NCBI GenBank assembly: GCA_000469685.2
Contig: LS997567.1
Coordinates: forward strand, 45,499,195-45,563,194
Direction of reading: 5' to 3'
Origin: Haemonchus contortus
Taxonomy: Eukaryota; Nematoda; Chromadorea; Rhabditida; Trichostrongylidae
DNA length: 64,000 nucleotides
Of this stretch, positions 31,421 through 42,172 are shown piece by piece; position 1 is the first letter of the stretch; each line of letters opens with the position of its first letter. The position numbers and the translations under genes were made by a program. The notes beneath the pieces were generated by a model that saw only the letters and a list, made by a program, of their open reading frames with translations, had not been told where the DNA came from and searched no databases.

Positions 31421-31514
31421 TACGAGAAGGTTTGCTTTCGCCCTTCGCCGACCGAATGAGGGTGGAGCTCCATTCGAGCAGAAGAGAAATTCTAAACATT
31501 TGCTCGGAGCGGCC

Positions 31515-31967
31515 TTAGGAGGCTTCAAGGAGAAAGGTTCTAGATAATTTATCGCATCTAACGCTCTTCAACATGTTACCAGCCAATTTTCTGACTAAAT
31601 TTGGTGTCACCATATTGATGGAGGACTTTCGTTCGTACAGCATGACTGGGCACCAACTAGGGACAGACGGTAATGAAGAGCTTTTGAGCCTTGTTGTCGA
31701 TGTTATGAAAACAGGCCCGTCATCCCTTGCGAGTCCGTGAAAGGCTATCTCGATGATGCTCTGCGTTCGCCGGATGATGACAGCGAGGATGGACCCGTAA
31801 CTTCGCGAAAGAAACTTTGTACGTTTGTGAGGATATAGAGGTTCTGAAGTGAAACGTAACCTTCTACTTTGTGCTTCAACCATGAACTCCAATTTTATGT
31901 CACTGGTAGAAGAGTGCATGGCATTTTGTAGTTCGATCTCCAAAAGAAGGCTCAATTCCTTGTACAT
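31515..31967 (-). CDS. Hypothetical ORF, 150 codons, unrecognised
   Basis: An open minus-strand frame starting MYKELSLLLEIELQNAMHSS. I do not recognise a family and see no signal peptide, membrane segment or catalytic motif. It lies between two inverted family-3 repeats in a transposon-dense area, so it is probably part of a mobile element or a chance frame. Confidence 0.2.
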   Translation of the reverse strand: MYKELSLLLEIELQNAMHSSTSDIKLEFMVEAQSRRLRFTSEPLYPHKRTKFLSRSYGSILAVIIRRTQSIIEIAFHGLARDDGPVFITSTTRLKSSSLPSVPSWCPVMLYERKSSINMVTPNLVRKLAGNMLKSVRCDKLSRTFLLEAS

Positions 31968-32331
31968 GGAAAAAATGCTTGTATCATCACTACAGAGTGC
32001 CGTTTACGAAAATTAAGGGGAAGTGCGAGAGGCCATCAGCTTTCGATTTAGTCTATTATTGACAACTTACGATGTCTTATGTGGTTTTAACTATCAGGTA
32101 CAAAGCGAGCGGACCTATCTGTCTATGTACCTATGGAAATTAGCGGATAAGTCAGAAGGATGAGTTCCATAAAATTGAAGTAGGAGTCCCACTGCACAAC
32201 AGTCATTTCCACCAAGGCTGCTTTAAATCACCATTGAAAGCTCATTGGGGAAAAATTTCGAAGGAAGTCGTAGGTGGGTTTAGGGTTTAAGTAAAAGCTT
32301 GGTATCATGTCCCATCGCACCACGATGTTTA

Positions 32332-33553
32332 TTAGATCATCCCATTCAAAAGTTCGCAAGCTTTTATTCAAATGAAATGAACAGCAAACGAAGCAAAAAG
32401 CTAATATTTAGATCCACGTAGCATTTGAACACCAAGTAGCTTCGTTTCTTCAACAAGTGCAGATAAAACGCTGGTGATGTCCATTTCGGCGATCGACCAG
32501 TTGTCAAAGCGTTTGCCACTGAGACGTATCTTCATTTGACCGAAGCAGTTGAAGTCGCACGGCTGGAGGTCGGGAGAATACGGCGGTTGAAACCACATTT
32601 CGATATTTTTTCTTCAAAAAACTGCTGCACAATTCGAGATGCGTGGGGCTTGTCCTCGTCATGAGCGACAATCGCCTTCTTGAAGTTGTGTGCTGCCATC
32701 CAATTGTCGATTTTATCGTCGAGAAAATGGCGATACACTTCAGCAGTGACGGTCATTTTTTCAGGACAGAGTCGCCAGAACGCCACGCCCCAGAAATCCA
32801 TCGCCATGATGAGCATCCGCTTGTAACCACATGACTCTTCATAAATCAATTCGGGCGGTTCTTCGTCGGCTTCCGTCCAAACCCGACGCTTGTGGCGTTT
32901 GGGCTCAGTGTGCAAACCCATCAATGTTTCATCTTCAGCCAACGTTCGTTTCAAGAGTCGCGGGCGGCGTCTGTGGCGGAGAAGATTGTTTCTGCAGGCA
33001 TCGATTCGCTTTTAAACCTGTGCTTCTGTAAATAAATGAGGTACTCATACACACATCTTCCTTACCATCTTCAATTCTTTGTACACAAGTCGGCCAACGG
33101 TGTAGCAGGAATGCCGGTCTCGCGGGCAAGTTCGACAATGGTCCAGTCTCTGCGCTCAGCTATTCGACGCTTGATTTCAGCTACTCGTTCTTCGTGTGCG
33201 GAGTGAGCATTGTGAGCACCACCTCGGCCTTCACTTGTCTCCGTTCTTCCTTCTTTGAACATTCGCACCCATTTCTCCATATTACGCTTGGAGAACTCCG
33301 GCCAATTGTTGATTGAGCTCACGATGAATTTTGGCTGCGGTCCTTGTATAACTCTCCATTTGATAATTACGCGTTGATCCTGCTCGGTAATAATTCTTTT
33401 CAGTTTCTCACTATTTTCTGCTGCAGCCATGATGTCGAAATCGGGCAGTGTCGTAGCTGACTGTACTCTCTTCTCAGTGTCAATGGTGACAGCCTCTTTC
33501 TTAATCCCGCCATTCCTCTGAATGTCTGCGAACTTTTGAATGGGATGACCTGT
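32332..33553 (-). mobile_element. Mariner-type transposon, nearly complete
   Basis: A 1222 bp element flanked by TA, with inverted ends sharing TCATCCCATTCAAAAGTTCG (left 32338-32357, right 33530-33549). It carries a minus-strand transposase in several frames (see next entry). Size, TA target and termini are those of the Tc1/mariner superfamily. It lies between two inverted family-3 repeats. Confidence 0.88.
32401..33430 (-). pseudogene. Mariner transposase, frame-disrupted
   Basis: From ATG at 33430: MAAAENSEKLKRIITEQDQR, a helix-turn-helix segment ending WTIVELARETGIPATPLA. The frame that continues the homology gives VGRLVYKELKM. A 40-nt stretch at about 33014-33053 starts GTAAGG and ends TTTACAG and may be an intron. 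After it comes KHRFKSESMPAETIF, then a frame change into KRTLAEDETLMGL. The catalytic triad is visible: AMDFWG, VAHDEDKPHASRIV and, in another frame (32598-32401), PPYSPDLQPCDF. At least two frameshifts prevent a single product. Known role of the family: DDD-type cut-and-paste transposase acting at TA. Confidence 0.8.
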
Positions 33554-33849
33554 TACCTCATGAAAGAGCTCCTCGAAAAACACAGTGTAGCGGATAATCA
33601 TACGTGCTCACAAAGCGATAATATATTGTTCTACAGTATTTCTTCAACAATGCCAGCTAACTGTACCACCTCTTCGAAAGTGCGGACAGTAATCCTAGAA
33701 TGTGTGGACTGTATCCCTCCCAAAGAGAGCTCTGGTCAAACGAGTCATTCGACCGCCTTCCACCGTAAGTGCAGGGTGCTGCCGAAAATTTCGAAACAAC
33801 TTTTCCACTCTCCGGGGTGGAGAGGCGTTTATATTTGATCAGTAGTCGT

Positions 33850-34197
33850 GGAATTTTTTCATCGGATTACTCCTTCCGGGCTCCTACATTGTGAGGGAGC
33901 TTCGCAGACGTCGAACACTGAGCACAAAATTTTGCAAGCGTGTAGAGCGCATTTCATGGAAAAGCAAAACGAGGGAATTGAATCCTGATGTCATGCTTAC
34001 CAGTCCACCGCCCTATCAGCTGCGTCACTGTTACATATTCAAAGCTTTGCTCGGCTTGGTGATCCGTTCGGTGCAGTGGTATAACACAGGAAGGCATTGC
34101 TCCCGTAACTATGTTGCCAGGATCATTTAGCAGATTTACAGCACCGACGTTCGAAACCACCTACGGGGGTATACGTCTCACCTTGAATGGTCACTGA
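33850..34197 (-). repeat. tRNA-like dispersed repeat, family 3 (inverted copy)
   Basis: Reverse-complement relative of 31075-31420, including GCGCAGCTGATAGGGCGGTGG and GGATTCAATTC as box A-like and box B-like stretches. It abuts the truncated mariner at 34198. Confidence 0.65.
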
Positions 34198-35194
34198 GAT
34201 TGAATCAGAGACAAACCAGGAAAGGCAGAAAGGTGGAATGCTTCCGAAGATAGGACTATTAAAATGGTTCGTCTGCCAATCGGTCGGGATCCTGGGTGAC
34301 CCATCAAAAGAAAGTCAACGGGCACGGCTTACAGGAGTTATCGCGATGGAAGAATGTCATGCATAAGCTTGCCATTCCTATCGTATGCAGAAATTTCGCT
34401 TCAATTCCGATCTCAACAGACACTGCAGGGCTAATTAATGCAGAAAGTCGCAGACCCACTTGAATGATGACACGCAACCCTTCGTCGTTTTCTGTGGCCA
34501 AAAATTTTTTTACGATAAACCCATCCCTCGACAACCAAAACGTTCGCGTTCCGGAAAGAAACATCTAGCGTGTAATATCTCACAAAAAGGTTGCTATAAG
34601 ATCAGTGAAACGTTGGTTTTCGAGGAGATCAGTGGCAAGGGCAAGCTACTAGTGGTTTCTTCGGTGCAGGCGTGAAAACTGACCAAGGTCAGTACTCAAA
34701 CAGCGCCTGATGGAAGTAATAAAGCACTGTTCCGACTACGTTTTCTTATTCATCTCGAAGTCCTTCCAGCAGTGCGCTACTCCAGCCCACAGAGCCATGC
34801 TCGCCCGCGAGTGGTGCCGACGACAGCTGCCCGACTTCATTGATGAAGATCAATGGTCATCCTATTTTCCAGGACTTCACTCACCTGACTCCCACGAATG
34901 GTCCCTGATTAGAAGAGGACCTGTCGAGTTTGCAGTCCCAGTTTGGAGTCCTGAATTGCAATAGCTGAAGAACGGCTGGGAAGAAATGGCGAAGGATGCC
35001 TACGTGCCACATGCGATCAAGTCAAGAGCGAAGTTTGGGCTTCTATCCGCGCTCATGGGGGAAATTTTGAAGTGCAACTGTTGCATGTTGTAGCACATAG
35101 TGTCTGCTAGCGTGCATGAAAATTCCATCTTCTTCAGCAGCTGAGAAGTTTCAAAAATATTGCTATTAGTCGGCGCCAATTTTGGAACACCTTG
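34198..35194 (+). mobile_element. Mariner-type element, 5'-truncated relic
   Basis: Aligns with 15705-16693: TTGAATCAGAGACAAACCAG start, transposase fragments FVVFCGQKFFYDKP and HRAMLAREWCRRQLPDFIDE, and a 3' terminus near GGCGCCAATTTTGGAACACC. The left ~275 bp is missing. Many stops. Confidence 0.78.
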
Positions 35195-35384
35195 TATGTT
35201 TTTGGAGAGAACAATGAACGCTCCAACACAAAGTTCCATCGAGGGCTTTCGGTCCAAACAACCCGACATCTGATGGTGAAAACCAAAGCATATGGCAGGG
35301 CAACAGGCTGCTATTATGGTAGGCAGATATTTCCCCGAACGGGCCCTTGTACTTATTCCGGAACGCAGTGATTTAGAAATGATG

Positions 35385-35725
35385 TACTGGGGCTTGCTGT
35401 GTGCGTTTCAAAAACACAGTTCATGATAAAAACGGTTCCGAGTTATCCCTCTAGGAATACCCAGTTGCCCCCAAGGGTAATAGGAATGTTCAAAAACTCA
35501 ACAGCTGGGGCAAGCGGGAGCCTCGTTACCGGATCGCCCGGATGCCCCGCCTCTCGAGCGATGTCACGTCAAAGGAGTGTCGAGGCGATTCAGAATGCAA
35601 TATTCGCTCTAGGACCCACACACAATCAGCTGATTGCAAAGTAATGAGTCGATGTTTCCCATCTTATCTTTCATTTTTCTTCATAATCTGGATTACCCAA
35701 AATTATCGTGAGCTGTGCCTCTAAC
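35385..35725 (+). repeat. Dispersed repeat also found at 38905-39560
   Basis: Shared blocks include TTCATGATAAAAACGGTT, CCCAAGGGTAATAGGA, GATGTCACGTCA, GAGTGTCGAGGCGAT and CAATCAGCTGAT, ending in a CATAATCTGGATTACC-like tail with GAGCTGTGCCT. No ORF of note. Confidence 0.6.
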
Positions 35726-35749
35726 GCCTGAAGAACGAATTCAACTTCG

Positions 35750-35900
35750 ATTCAGGGCGAACTCATAGAGAGACTCGAGGAAAGGGGCTACTCCACTTCC
35801 TCGACAACTACCTAACTACAGCTTCGAGCGCGAAGCGGCAGGTCAGGGTGAACTCTCGCATAACTGGAAATCACTGGAATTTTGCATTAGAGCGCACGAT
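35750..35900 (+). repeat. Dispersed repeat also found inverted at 51865-52010
   Basis: Shares CTCGACAACTACCTAACTAC, GCTTCGAGCGCGAAGC and GTGAACTCTCGCATAACTGG with the inverted copy. Nature unknown. Confidence 0.5.
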
Positions 35901-35935
35901 AAAATGCTACGAAATCACACAAACTCGGGTTTCAC

Positions 35936-35957
35936 CCCCCCCCCCCCCCCCCCCCCC
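35936..35957 (+). repeat. Poly-C tract
   Basis: A run of 22 consecutive C, unusual in this AT-rich DNA and a likely site of length error. Confidence 0.9.
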
Positions 35958-35999
35958 ACCCTCCCGCCTCTCCACCTCGCACCGCGTCGACTGGTAGGC

Positions 36000-38900
36000 C
36001 AGCGGGGAACCTAGACATGGATATGCGTGAAAACCTGTTTTGTGGTGTTGGGTTGGTCGTTCTTTAATGTAGCTCACAAGGCAAATAGTAAGTATGGCTC
36101 CAATCCTATCATTTCGTAATGCAAATATGATTTTCCAGTCGATATTCGGTGAGCCGCTGTTGTGCTGTCATGGGTATTTTAAAATTTACTAAGCTGTCGA
36201 TAGCTATAACGAGTGCAGAAGGGAAAAAGCCGCTTCAGCGGTGTCATTCACAATTGCGTCACATGCGGATCATTTTCACTAGTCTATAGGTGTTCAAAAA
36301 CAAGTCCTTTTGTTCTTCTAGTTCTTGAAACCATTTCATATTGTAATGTCTATTTCTTCTATGGACTCTTCATCATTACTCTTAGTTAGCTAATCGAGCT
36401 GAGGTAGAGAAGTCATGTTGGCTGGCTTTTTAAAAATTTTCATTTTGCACATGCAAATAGACTGGGTCTGTTTCACTATTTCTCTACAGTGCTTCTAAGT
36501 TGGGAAGAGTGTAGGAGTATTACCTAATCACTGAGAAGGGTATAGGAGGGTTACCTAATCACATAGATTGATTAACACTTATTAGAAAGGTAAGTTCATT
36601 TTAGAGTAGTTTGTTGCCATGTTGCATTATGAGACGTGCGGGAAATTTAGTTTTAATGCTTCTAAATCATGGGATTGCTTGTTATAGGCTGAATCATCAG
36701 CTCCGCTATGCGTATTATTGACTTGTGAAGGCAGTGTGCATATGTGTGGAAACGAAATTTCTCACTGTAGAAGTCGAAGCAGATACTCGAAATAGTATAA
36801 AACAAGTGTTTGACCTCGGAGAAGTACTATTCTCATTTAATTGTAAGAAACTCTCGCATATGCATATCATTAGCGAGAAGCAGCAGTCTGTAGACTGTGA
36901 AGCGGAATATAATTTCTCTTTTTTTCACCCTGTGCATTTCAAAACGTCATGCGATATAGGGCAATACGAGCTTTGAAGCTAGAAGATATGCATTCGTTTA
37001 CATCCGCTTTATCACTGTCATAGTTCATAAAAATTAGAGAGCTTGCTGAGGCGCTTCATTGAATAACCAGGGGTTTGTGGACATATGAAATGCAGGGACT
37101 TACGATTTGATTATACTATTTCTCGTTAAGATTTGATTGCGATACCACTATCTTGGATCACTTGAGTTTTCTTAGCATAATGTCAAATAACATCCTGGAT
37201 ACTTATTCGCATAATTGAATTGGTTCTATCAAGTCTTTATCTGCATGAAACCTACATTGAGATAAGTGTAGGAGTTGAAGTTCGTGTTACACAGGTAAGT
37301 AGTGAGTTCGGTGACATAACTGATTTCGAGATCACCCGAGCACCACTGAATGTTTCAGACGCTTTCATACAAGAGTCAAAGCTTGCTCTGTGAAGGTATT
37401 ACAGTTTCTAAGGTAAGCCAGCTTTCTCATCAGAATCCAAGCCAATGAAGACGTAACGAACAAAGATACAACGAAATGTTAATGGAAACCTTGGACGTCA
37501 TTTGTCTTTTTTCTTCATTTTTATTGCATAACGTATTGTGTCGCAGGTCCCGCAACTAGTGAAGCCTTTGATTCAAGAAACTTCAAATATTTGCTTAGGC
37601 AACTTCATGTACTTGCCTACATCATGGATATATGCAGTCCAGCCCTTCTAATAGTAGGACCTCATTGCCACGTACGAATTTTCGAGCGTAGACGATCTAG
37701 CACCAGCAAAAAGGGGCAAGCTTAGAATTTGATTCTTAGTTTTCAACTCCAGCGTATTTATCTATTCTGATGGTGAGCTCTAGAGTTACTTTGATTGCTA
37801 CGGCATAATTCTCATCTATTAGTGATACAGATATCCCTTGCTGGCTGTTGGCCCGCGGGTATGACGTGTGAGAATAGCTAGGTCGCTTCTGAACTTTGGA
37901 ACAGAGGTGGCCACAAAGCTCCCAAACTATATGAGTTTTTCAGAAACACTAACCCTTTTTGATAAGTTGCAGAGTTCAGCAGTTTTTGAGCTAACTTTTA
38001 GTGCTCGTCACCAGAGATTATATTGAAATGGGTGCTGTCAATCCCTCCTGACGGCATTAATTGTTATCAGTCTTAGATGTAAATTTCCCAACAGTTCATT
38101 AGATTTAACACGGCAACAACCTTTACGTTGAGAACAATATTACGCAGTGGCCCTTACAGTAGCACTTGCCGTTGAACTGAACTTCACTAACTGCTTTTCT
38201 GCCAAAGCGACCACTGCAGATTGATTGGATCTCCTCTCTTAATTTTTTACTTCAATTATTTAGAATGACCTTATGTATTTCTTCATTCCACAAGCGACCA
38301 TGTTCGAATATCAGTTAATGGTATGGTATTTTGGTGTCTTAGATGTTTTCCTCTTAACCTCGGCCCCGATGTTATAACTTTATTAGGCCAATGTTTCGAC
38401 TAGTCGTCTTGTCAGACTGAATGCCAAGAATTTGAGATTCATCTCGACCAAACGACGGTTAGGCTTCAGCTTAGTTCAAATATAGGCTACAGATACTACA
38501 TAGATGGTTCTAGCAAATCACAACATGCCACCTTGGATGTCACTTTGGATGTCCAAAAGAACACCATTCACTCTGCCTTCGAACTATTTGTTTAAACATT
38601 TCGTAATGGGTGAGCTCCGAGCCGAATGTCCTGACTCCTCACTTGGTGCCGGTGGCAACTGATATCTACAAAGCTCGCGGAACGGGGCAAGTTTGTTAGT
38701 TATAGCTAGGCATTCATCTTTACTTTATATTTTGGCATTTTTCGCGTTGATCATAAGTGCTCCAAAAGTTTTTTCGCATGAGATCGTGGGCTCCCATGTC
38801 AAGGTTCTAACTGACACATCAAACTCTACATTTTCGTGGCAATGCTCCCTACGGTTTTACAAGGGCGTTTTATTCCTTGATCTCTTTGGCCATCATGCTT
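36000..38900. other. AT-rich region, no gene recognised
   Basis: About 2.9 kb without a supported gene, RNA or transposon. A ~37 bp unit is imperfectly duplicated at 36504-36562 (GTGTAGGAGTATTACCTAATCAC, then GTATAGGAGGGTTACCTAATCAC with one break). Motifs near 38385-38430 (GTTTCGACTAGTCGTC) recall the pattern at 45330-45360. Confidence 0.4.
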
Positions 38901-38904
38901 CCTA

Positions 38905-39560
38905 CAGGCAAAGTTCACGATAAAAATGGTTACTGTTTTCTTCCCTTAAGAATGCTTAGTGGTCCCTAAGGGTAATAGAAAGGACCATCTCGCCCCCAAA
39001 AAACTCGACAGTCAGGGCATAGTGGAAGTCCTGTTGCTGGCTTGAGTGCCTTTCTCGCCTCTCGATCGATGTCACGTCAGACGAGTGTCGAGGCGATACA
39101 GATTGCAATTATTCGTTCTAGGACCCAATACAATCAGCTGATCGCCGAGTGATGGGGGCGTTTCTCTCCTATTCTTCTTTCTTCAGTTCTTCTTTTTCCT
39201 GCCGCCATTCCTCATTTGATTTCCTACCCCAAGAGGCTGAAAGTGGCGAGCTATTTTTGCTGTACTGGGTTTTTACGTAGCTTGTAAGTGAATGAATTTT
39301 TGCTTACCGTAGTCAGTTATTTGCGCCAGGACCCACACGTACATGATCCATATTGTATAGCTCGTCTAAACGCCCCACTCTTCTTCATTCTTCTGGTCTC
39401 ATTCTCGTCCAGCCCCCTTTTTAACGATTTTTCGAGACCTTTTTTCACTTTGAAAACACTGATTCACCCAGTTCTGTCGTTTTCATCGCACTATTTCCCA
39501 CCTCATCTTCCATTTTTCGTCATAATCTGGATTACCTAAAATTATTGTGAACTGTGCCTT
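38905..39560 (+). repeat. Dispersed repeat, longer copy
   Basis: Relative of 35385-35725 with an extra middle part (39200-39480). The tail CATAATCTGGATTACC...GTGAACTGTGCCTTTAA is shared with 35690-35725 and 17620-17655. Confidence 0.55.
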
Positions 39561-39628
39561 TAACCTGCCATGCATATTAGAGGTCTTCGCGAAAAACTTC
39601 TGAAGCACTATGGATTAACGCGAAAAAT

Positions 39629-40757
39629 GGCTGCTTTCATGGTCCGCCGGCCGGGCGGCCGGCGTGCGCGAGGCAGTGCTAGGGGGAGGAGATCGGCACA
39701 CGGTCAGTCAGCCCCTCGAAAGGCTGTAAACAAGGATACAGGTAAACAAGGAACAAGGACAAGATCGAAAACCATTTGTACGAGCCCCTGGTTGTTTGGT
39801 TTTTGATCTTGTTCTTTATACAAACTATACCGATACTATAGCCGTTATATCTAGTATAGTCGTTTAACTTCTCGATCACTGTACTTGCCACAGCTACAGC
39901 GATCGAATACCAGAGCTTTATTGCGTCAAGCAGAGAAACCTCAAACTTAGGTAATTAAACCATATAATGAGAACATAACGAATATATGCAAGAAGGCACC
40001 AATTATCATACATTTAAAAGATCGTCGAGGATATAGCTTAATGATGCGAGATGTGAACATAAAGCAAAGAGATTAAATGAAGGCGTAATGATAACTGATC
40101 AGCGTATGAGCACAAGGTAATAAATGAACACTCCTTAAGCGTCATATGAAGCGTAATAGAAAACGAGAGGTGAAAAGCGTAGAAGAAGCGTCAAAAGCAC
40201 CAAATGCAACTGGCCTCCTACTCGTTCTGTCGAGCTTATATAGGCGAGGCTTATATAGAGACTTGTACGACGGGATGTGGCCTTTTGTAGGAAGTGTGAG
40301 AAAGGTGAGATAAGGCATGAGAAAGTTGAAATGAAAGGATGCGAAGGTTAAGATAAGGAAATGTTTATAGAAGCGCGGCTCGATGCGCCGAGATTGTAAT
40401 GGGAACCGCGTAACAGTATGAAGAAGCTAAGGTCGTGGGATACATGACTGATGACTGACGAATTGACTGAACCATGGCAGCTCCTTTGTTTGACTCGTAG
40501 TTGCACTTGTGTGGTCCTTAGCCAGACACCATTGTACCATGTTTTCGCCCTGGCAACTGAAATCAAGTCACTTTTTCATGTATTATGAGTCATGGTCAAG
40601 ATTGATTGATTAATGAGAAAATTATCGACAATCGCGTGTTACCGCGATATTCTTCTTTGTTTTCAACCCCTTGACCGACCGCCTGCCGCCCTCCTCCCCC
40701 TAGCACTGCCTCGCGCACGCCGGCCAGCCGGCAGGCCGGCGGACTGTGACAGCAGCC
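39629..40757. mobile_element. GC-rich palindromic MITE split by a ~0.9 kb insertion
   Basis: Left arm 39629-39732 (GGCTGCTTTCATGGTCCGCC) and right arm 40655-40757 (ending GGCGGACTGTGACAGCAGCC) match the two halves of the intact copy at 43908-44162. AAT flanks both outer ends (39626-39628 and 40758-40760), a 3-bp target duplication. About 920 bp of unrelated, AT-rich sequence sits where the intact copy has its loop. Confidence 0.75.
39940..39961 (-). other. SL1-like spliced-leader sequence
   Basis: The minus strand reads GGTTTAATTACCTAAGTTTG followed by AG, matching 21 of 22 bases of the nematode SL1 leader; the difference is T for C at position 13. The next bases are GTTTCTCTGC, not the GTAAAC-type donor of an SL RNA gene. 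I see no Sm site or SL RNA stem-loops after it. Best read as the 5' end of a reverse-transcribed trans-spliced mRNA, or a dead SL RNA fragment. Confidence 0.7.
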
Positions 40758-41224
40758 AATACCAACAGGAATCACCTGTATCACCTGCCGTTTCGTCGAT
40801 AATCGATTTCCGCGAGCAGGCGACAATAACTCTCCATTGGTCGCTGTCGCGAGTCGGAGCAGTCCAGTGAATCGTGCCCGCTCGAGGAACACGGGGCGAA
40901 ACACTCCTTTCGTGAAGAAGTCTGACCATCTCGTTAGCGGCCGTCCTGTGTTCGCTTGACGTCCTGAGAGATTCAGTCAACAACCGCCCCGGTCGAACGG
41001 TCATCACTATATCGCTTAACATGTGCTGCCCACCTGATCTTCTTGGCGCAATCAACGGCATCTCCAGTCTACATAAGTTCGATGACGGAGCTAACAACTC
41101 CGGATTCACTTCTCTCCTTGCGTGTATAGGAGAATTCCGAACATCGACCTTTCCAAAGCGCGTTGATTAACGCTGACAGTATGTTCATCCTGCTTTCGTA
41201 GAGTCCAAATCTCCGAGCTGTACT

Positions 41225-42172
41225 TTAACACATTCGACCGCGTTGCCCGCTAGCGGGCCACGGTAGTATTTAAATTACTTATTGAATCTTTTATATTTTT
41301 TGACGCTTACAAGTATCAGCTAGGATCACAGACTTTTTCAGAATCTTGAGGAGTTGTGGTCCTAGAATCACTTATTTCCAACTAAGGTTACAAGAGAAAA
41401 CAAATGTTTATGTAGAAGAGTATTGAAAGGAGCAAAACCCACCGTTATCGACTGCTCATTCACACATTCTACGTGTAGTAGTTTGGAAAACTATTCAAGA
41501 CAAAAATTTTGTAGCTTTTGGAGCATTTTGATGAGACCCTTTTGCCATGATTTATAAGTACAACCTTTTTCTTCAGATGCTCCATGTAGCAATCAGTGCA
41601 CCTTCTCCGGCTCTCTTTCTGACTTTCATTCCAATTCGTAATATTTTCTTGGAGAGGGATGCTTCCCGAGAACACTTGAAAGTAAGGGTCTTACAAGGTA
41701 CAATATATCACAACAATGCTAACCTGCTTTCTTCTTCTAACCAATCCATAGGAGATTCGAGTATAGAATTTATCTCTCGCACCTTGACAGAATCCTATGA
41801 TGTTGGTTGGATCTCTACCACACAAACCACGAAGACCTCAAGATGAATTAAGCAGTTCCCTATCTTCCGTAGAGCCTAACAGAATAACAATGGGTTTTGT
41901 TTTACGAATCCTTTTTTTGTGATAAATATCCATCAAAATGTCACAGAAGAAGTGATAAGTCATCCACAACTCAGTACGTACGTTTTGTGGATGACTTATC
42001 ACTTCTTCTGTGACATAATGATTGAAGTTTACCTGGAAAAATGTGTGCGTAAGAAAGTTAGTTGCTCCTGGAACCGTGTGGCCCGCCAGCGAGCCACATC
42101 AGCAGCCAGTTAAAATCGCGCTCGGTCCCACATGCCTGACATGCTCAAAAGGCGCGGACGCCAATGAGTTAA
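41225..42172. mobile_element. piggyBac-type non-autonomous element with TTAA duplication
   Basis: Flanked by TTAA at 41225-41228 and 42169-42172. The inverted ends resemble each other (TTAACACATTCGACCGCG against TTAACTCATTGGCGTCCGCG). The left sub-terminus has a CCCGCTAGCGGG palindrome and the right end a similar GCCCGCCAGCGAGCC. It is 940 bp with no transposase. Removing it with one TTAA rejoins the host RTE codons as LPALKYSSEIW in frame. Confidence 0.75.
41938..42016. repeat. Perfect 32-bp inverted repeat with 15-nt loop
   Basis: Arms 41938-41969 and 41985-42016 are exact reverse complements (the arm contains GAAGAAGTGATAAGTCATCC). The loop contains GTACGTAC. It lies inside the piggyBac-type element. 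Confidence 0.9.

Noticed and set aside
31116..34160. Paralogous small proteins sharing VIPLYRTDHRAEQS
   Set aside because: The similarity follows the DNA of an inverted tRNA-like repeat including its non-coding parts.
39940..39961. A functional SL1 RNA gene
   Set aside because: The leader is followed by GTTTCTCTGC rather than a GTAAAC-like donor, with no recognisable Sm-binding site or stem-loops, and it carries one leader mismatch.
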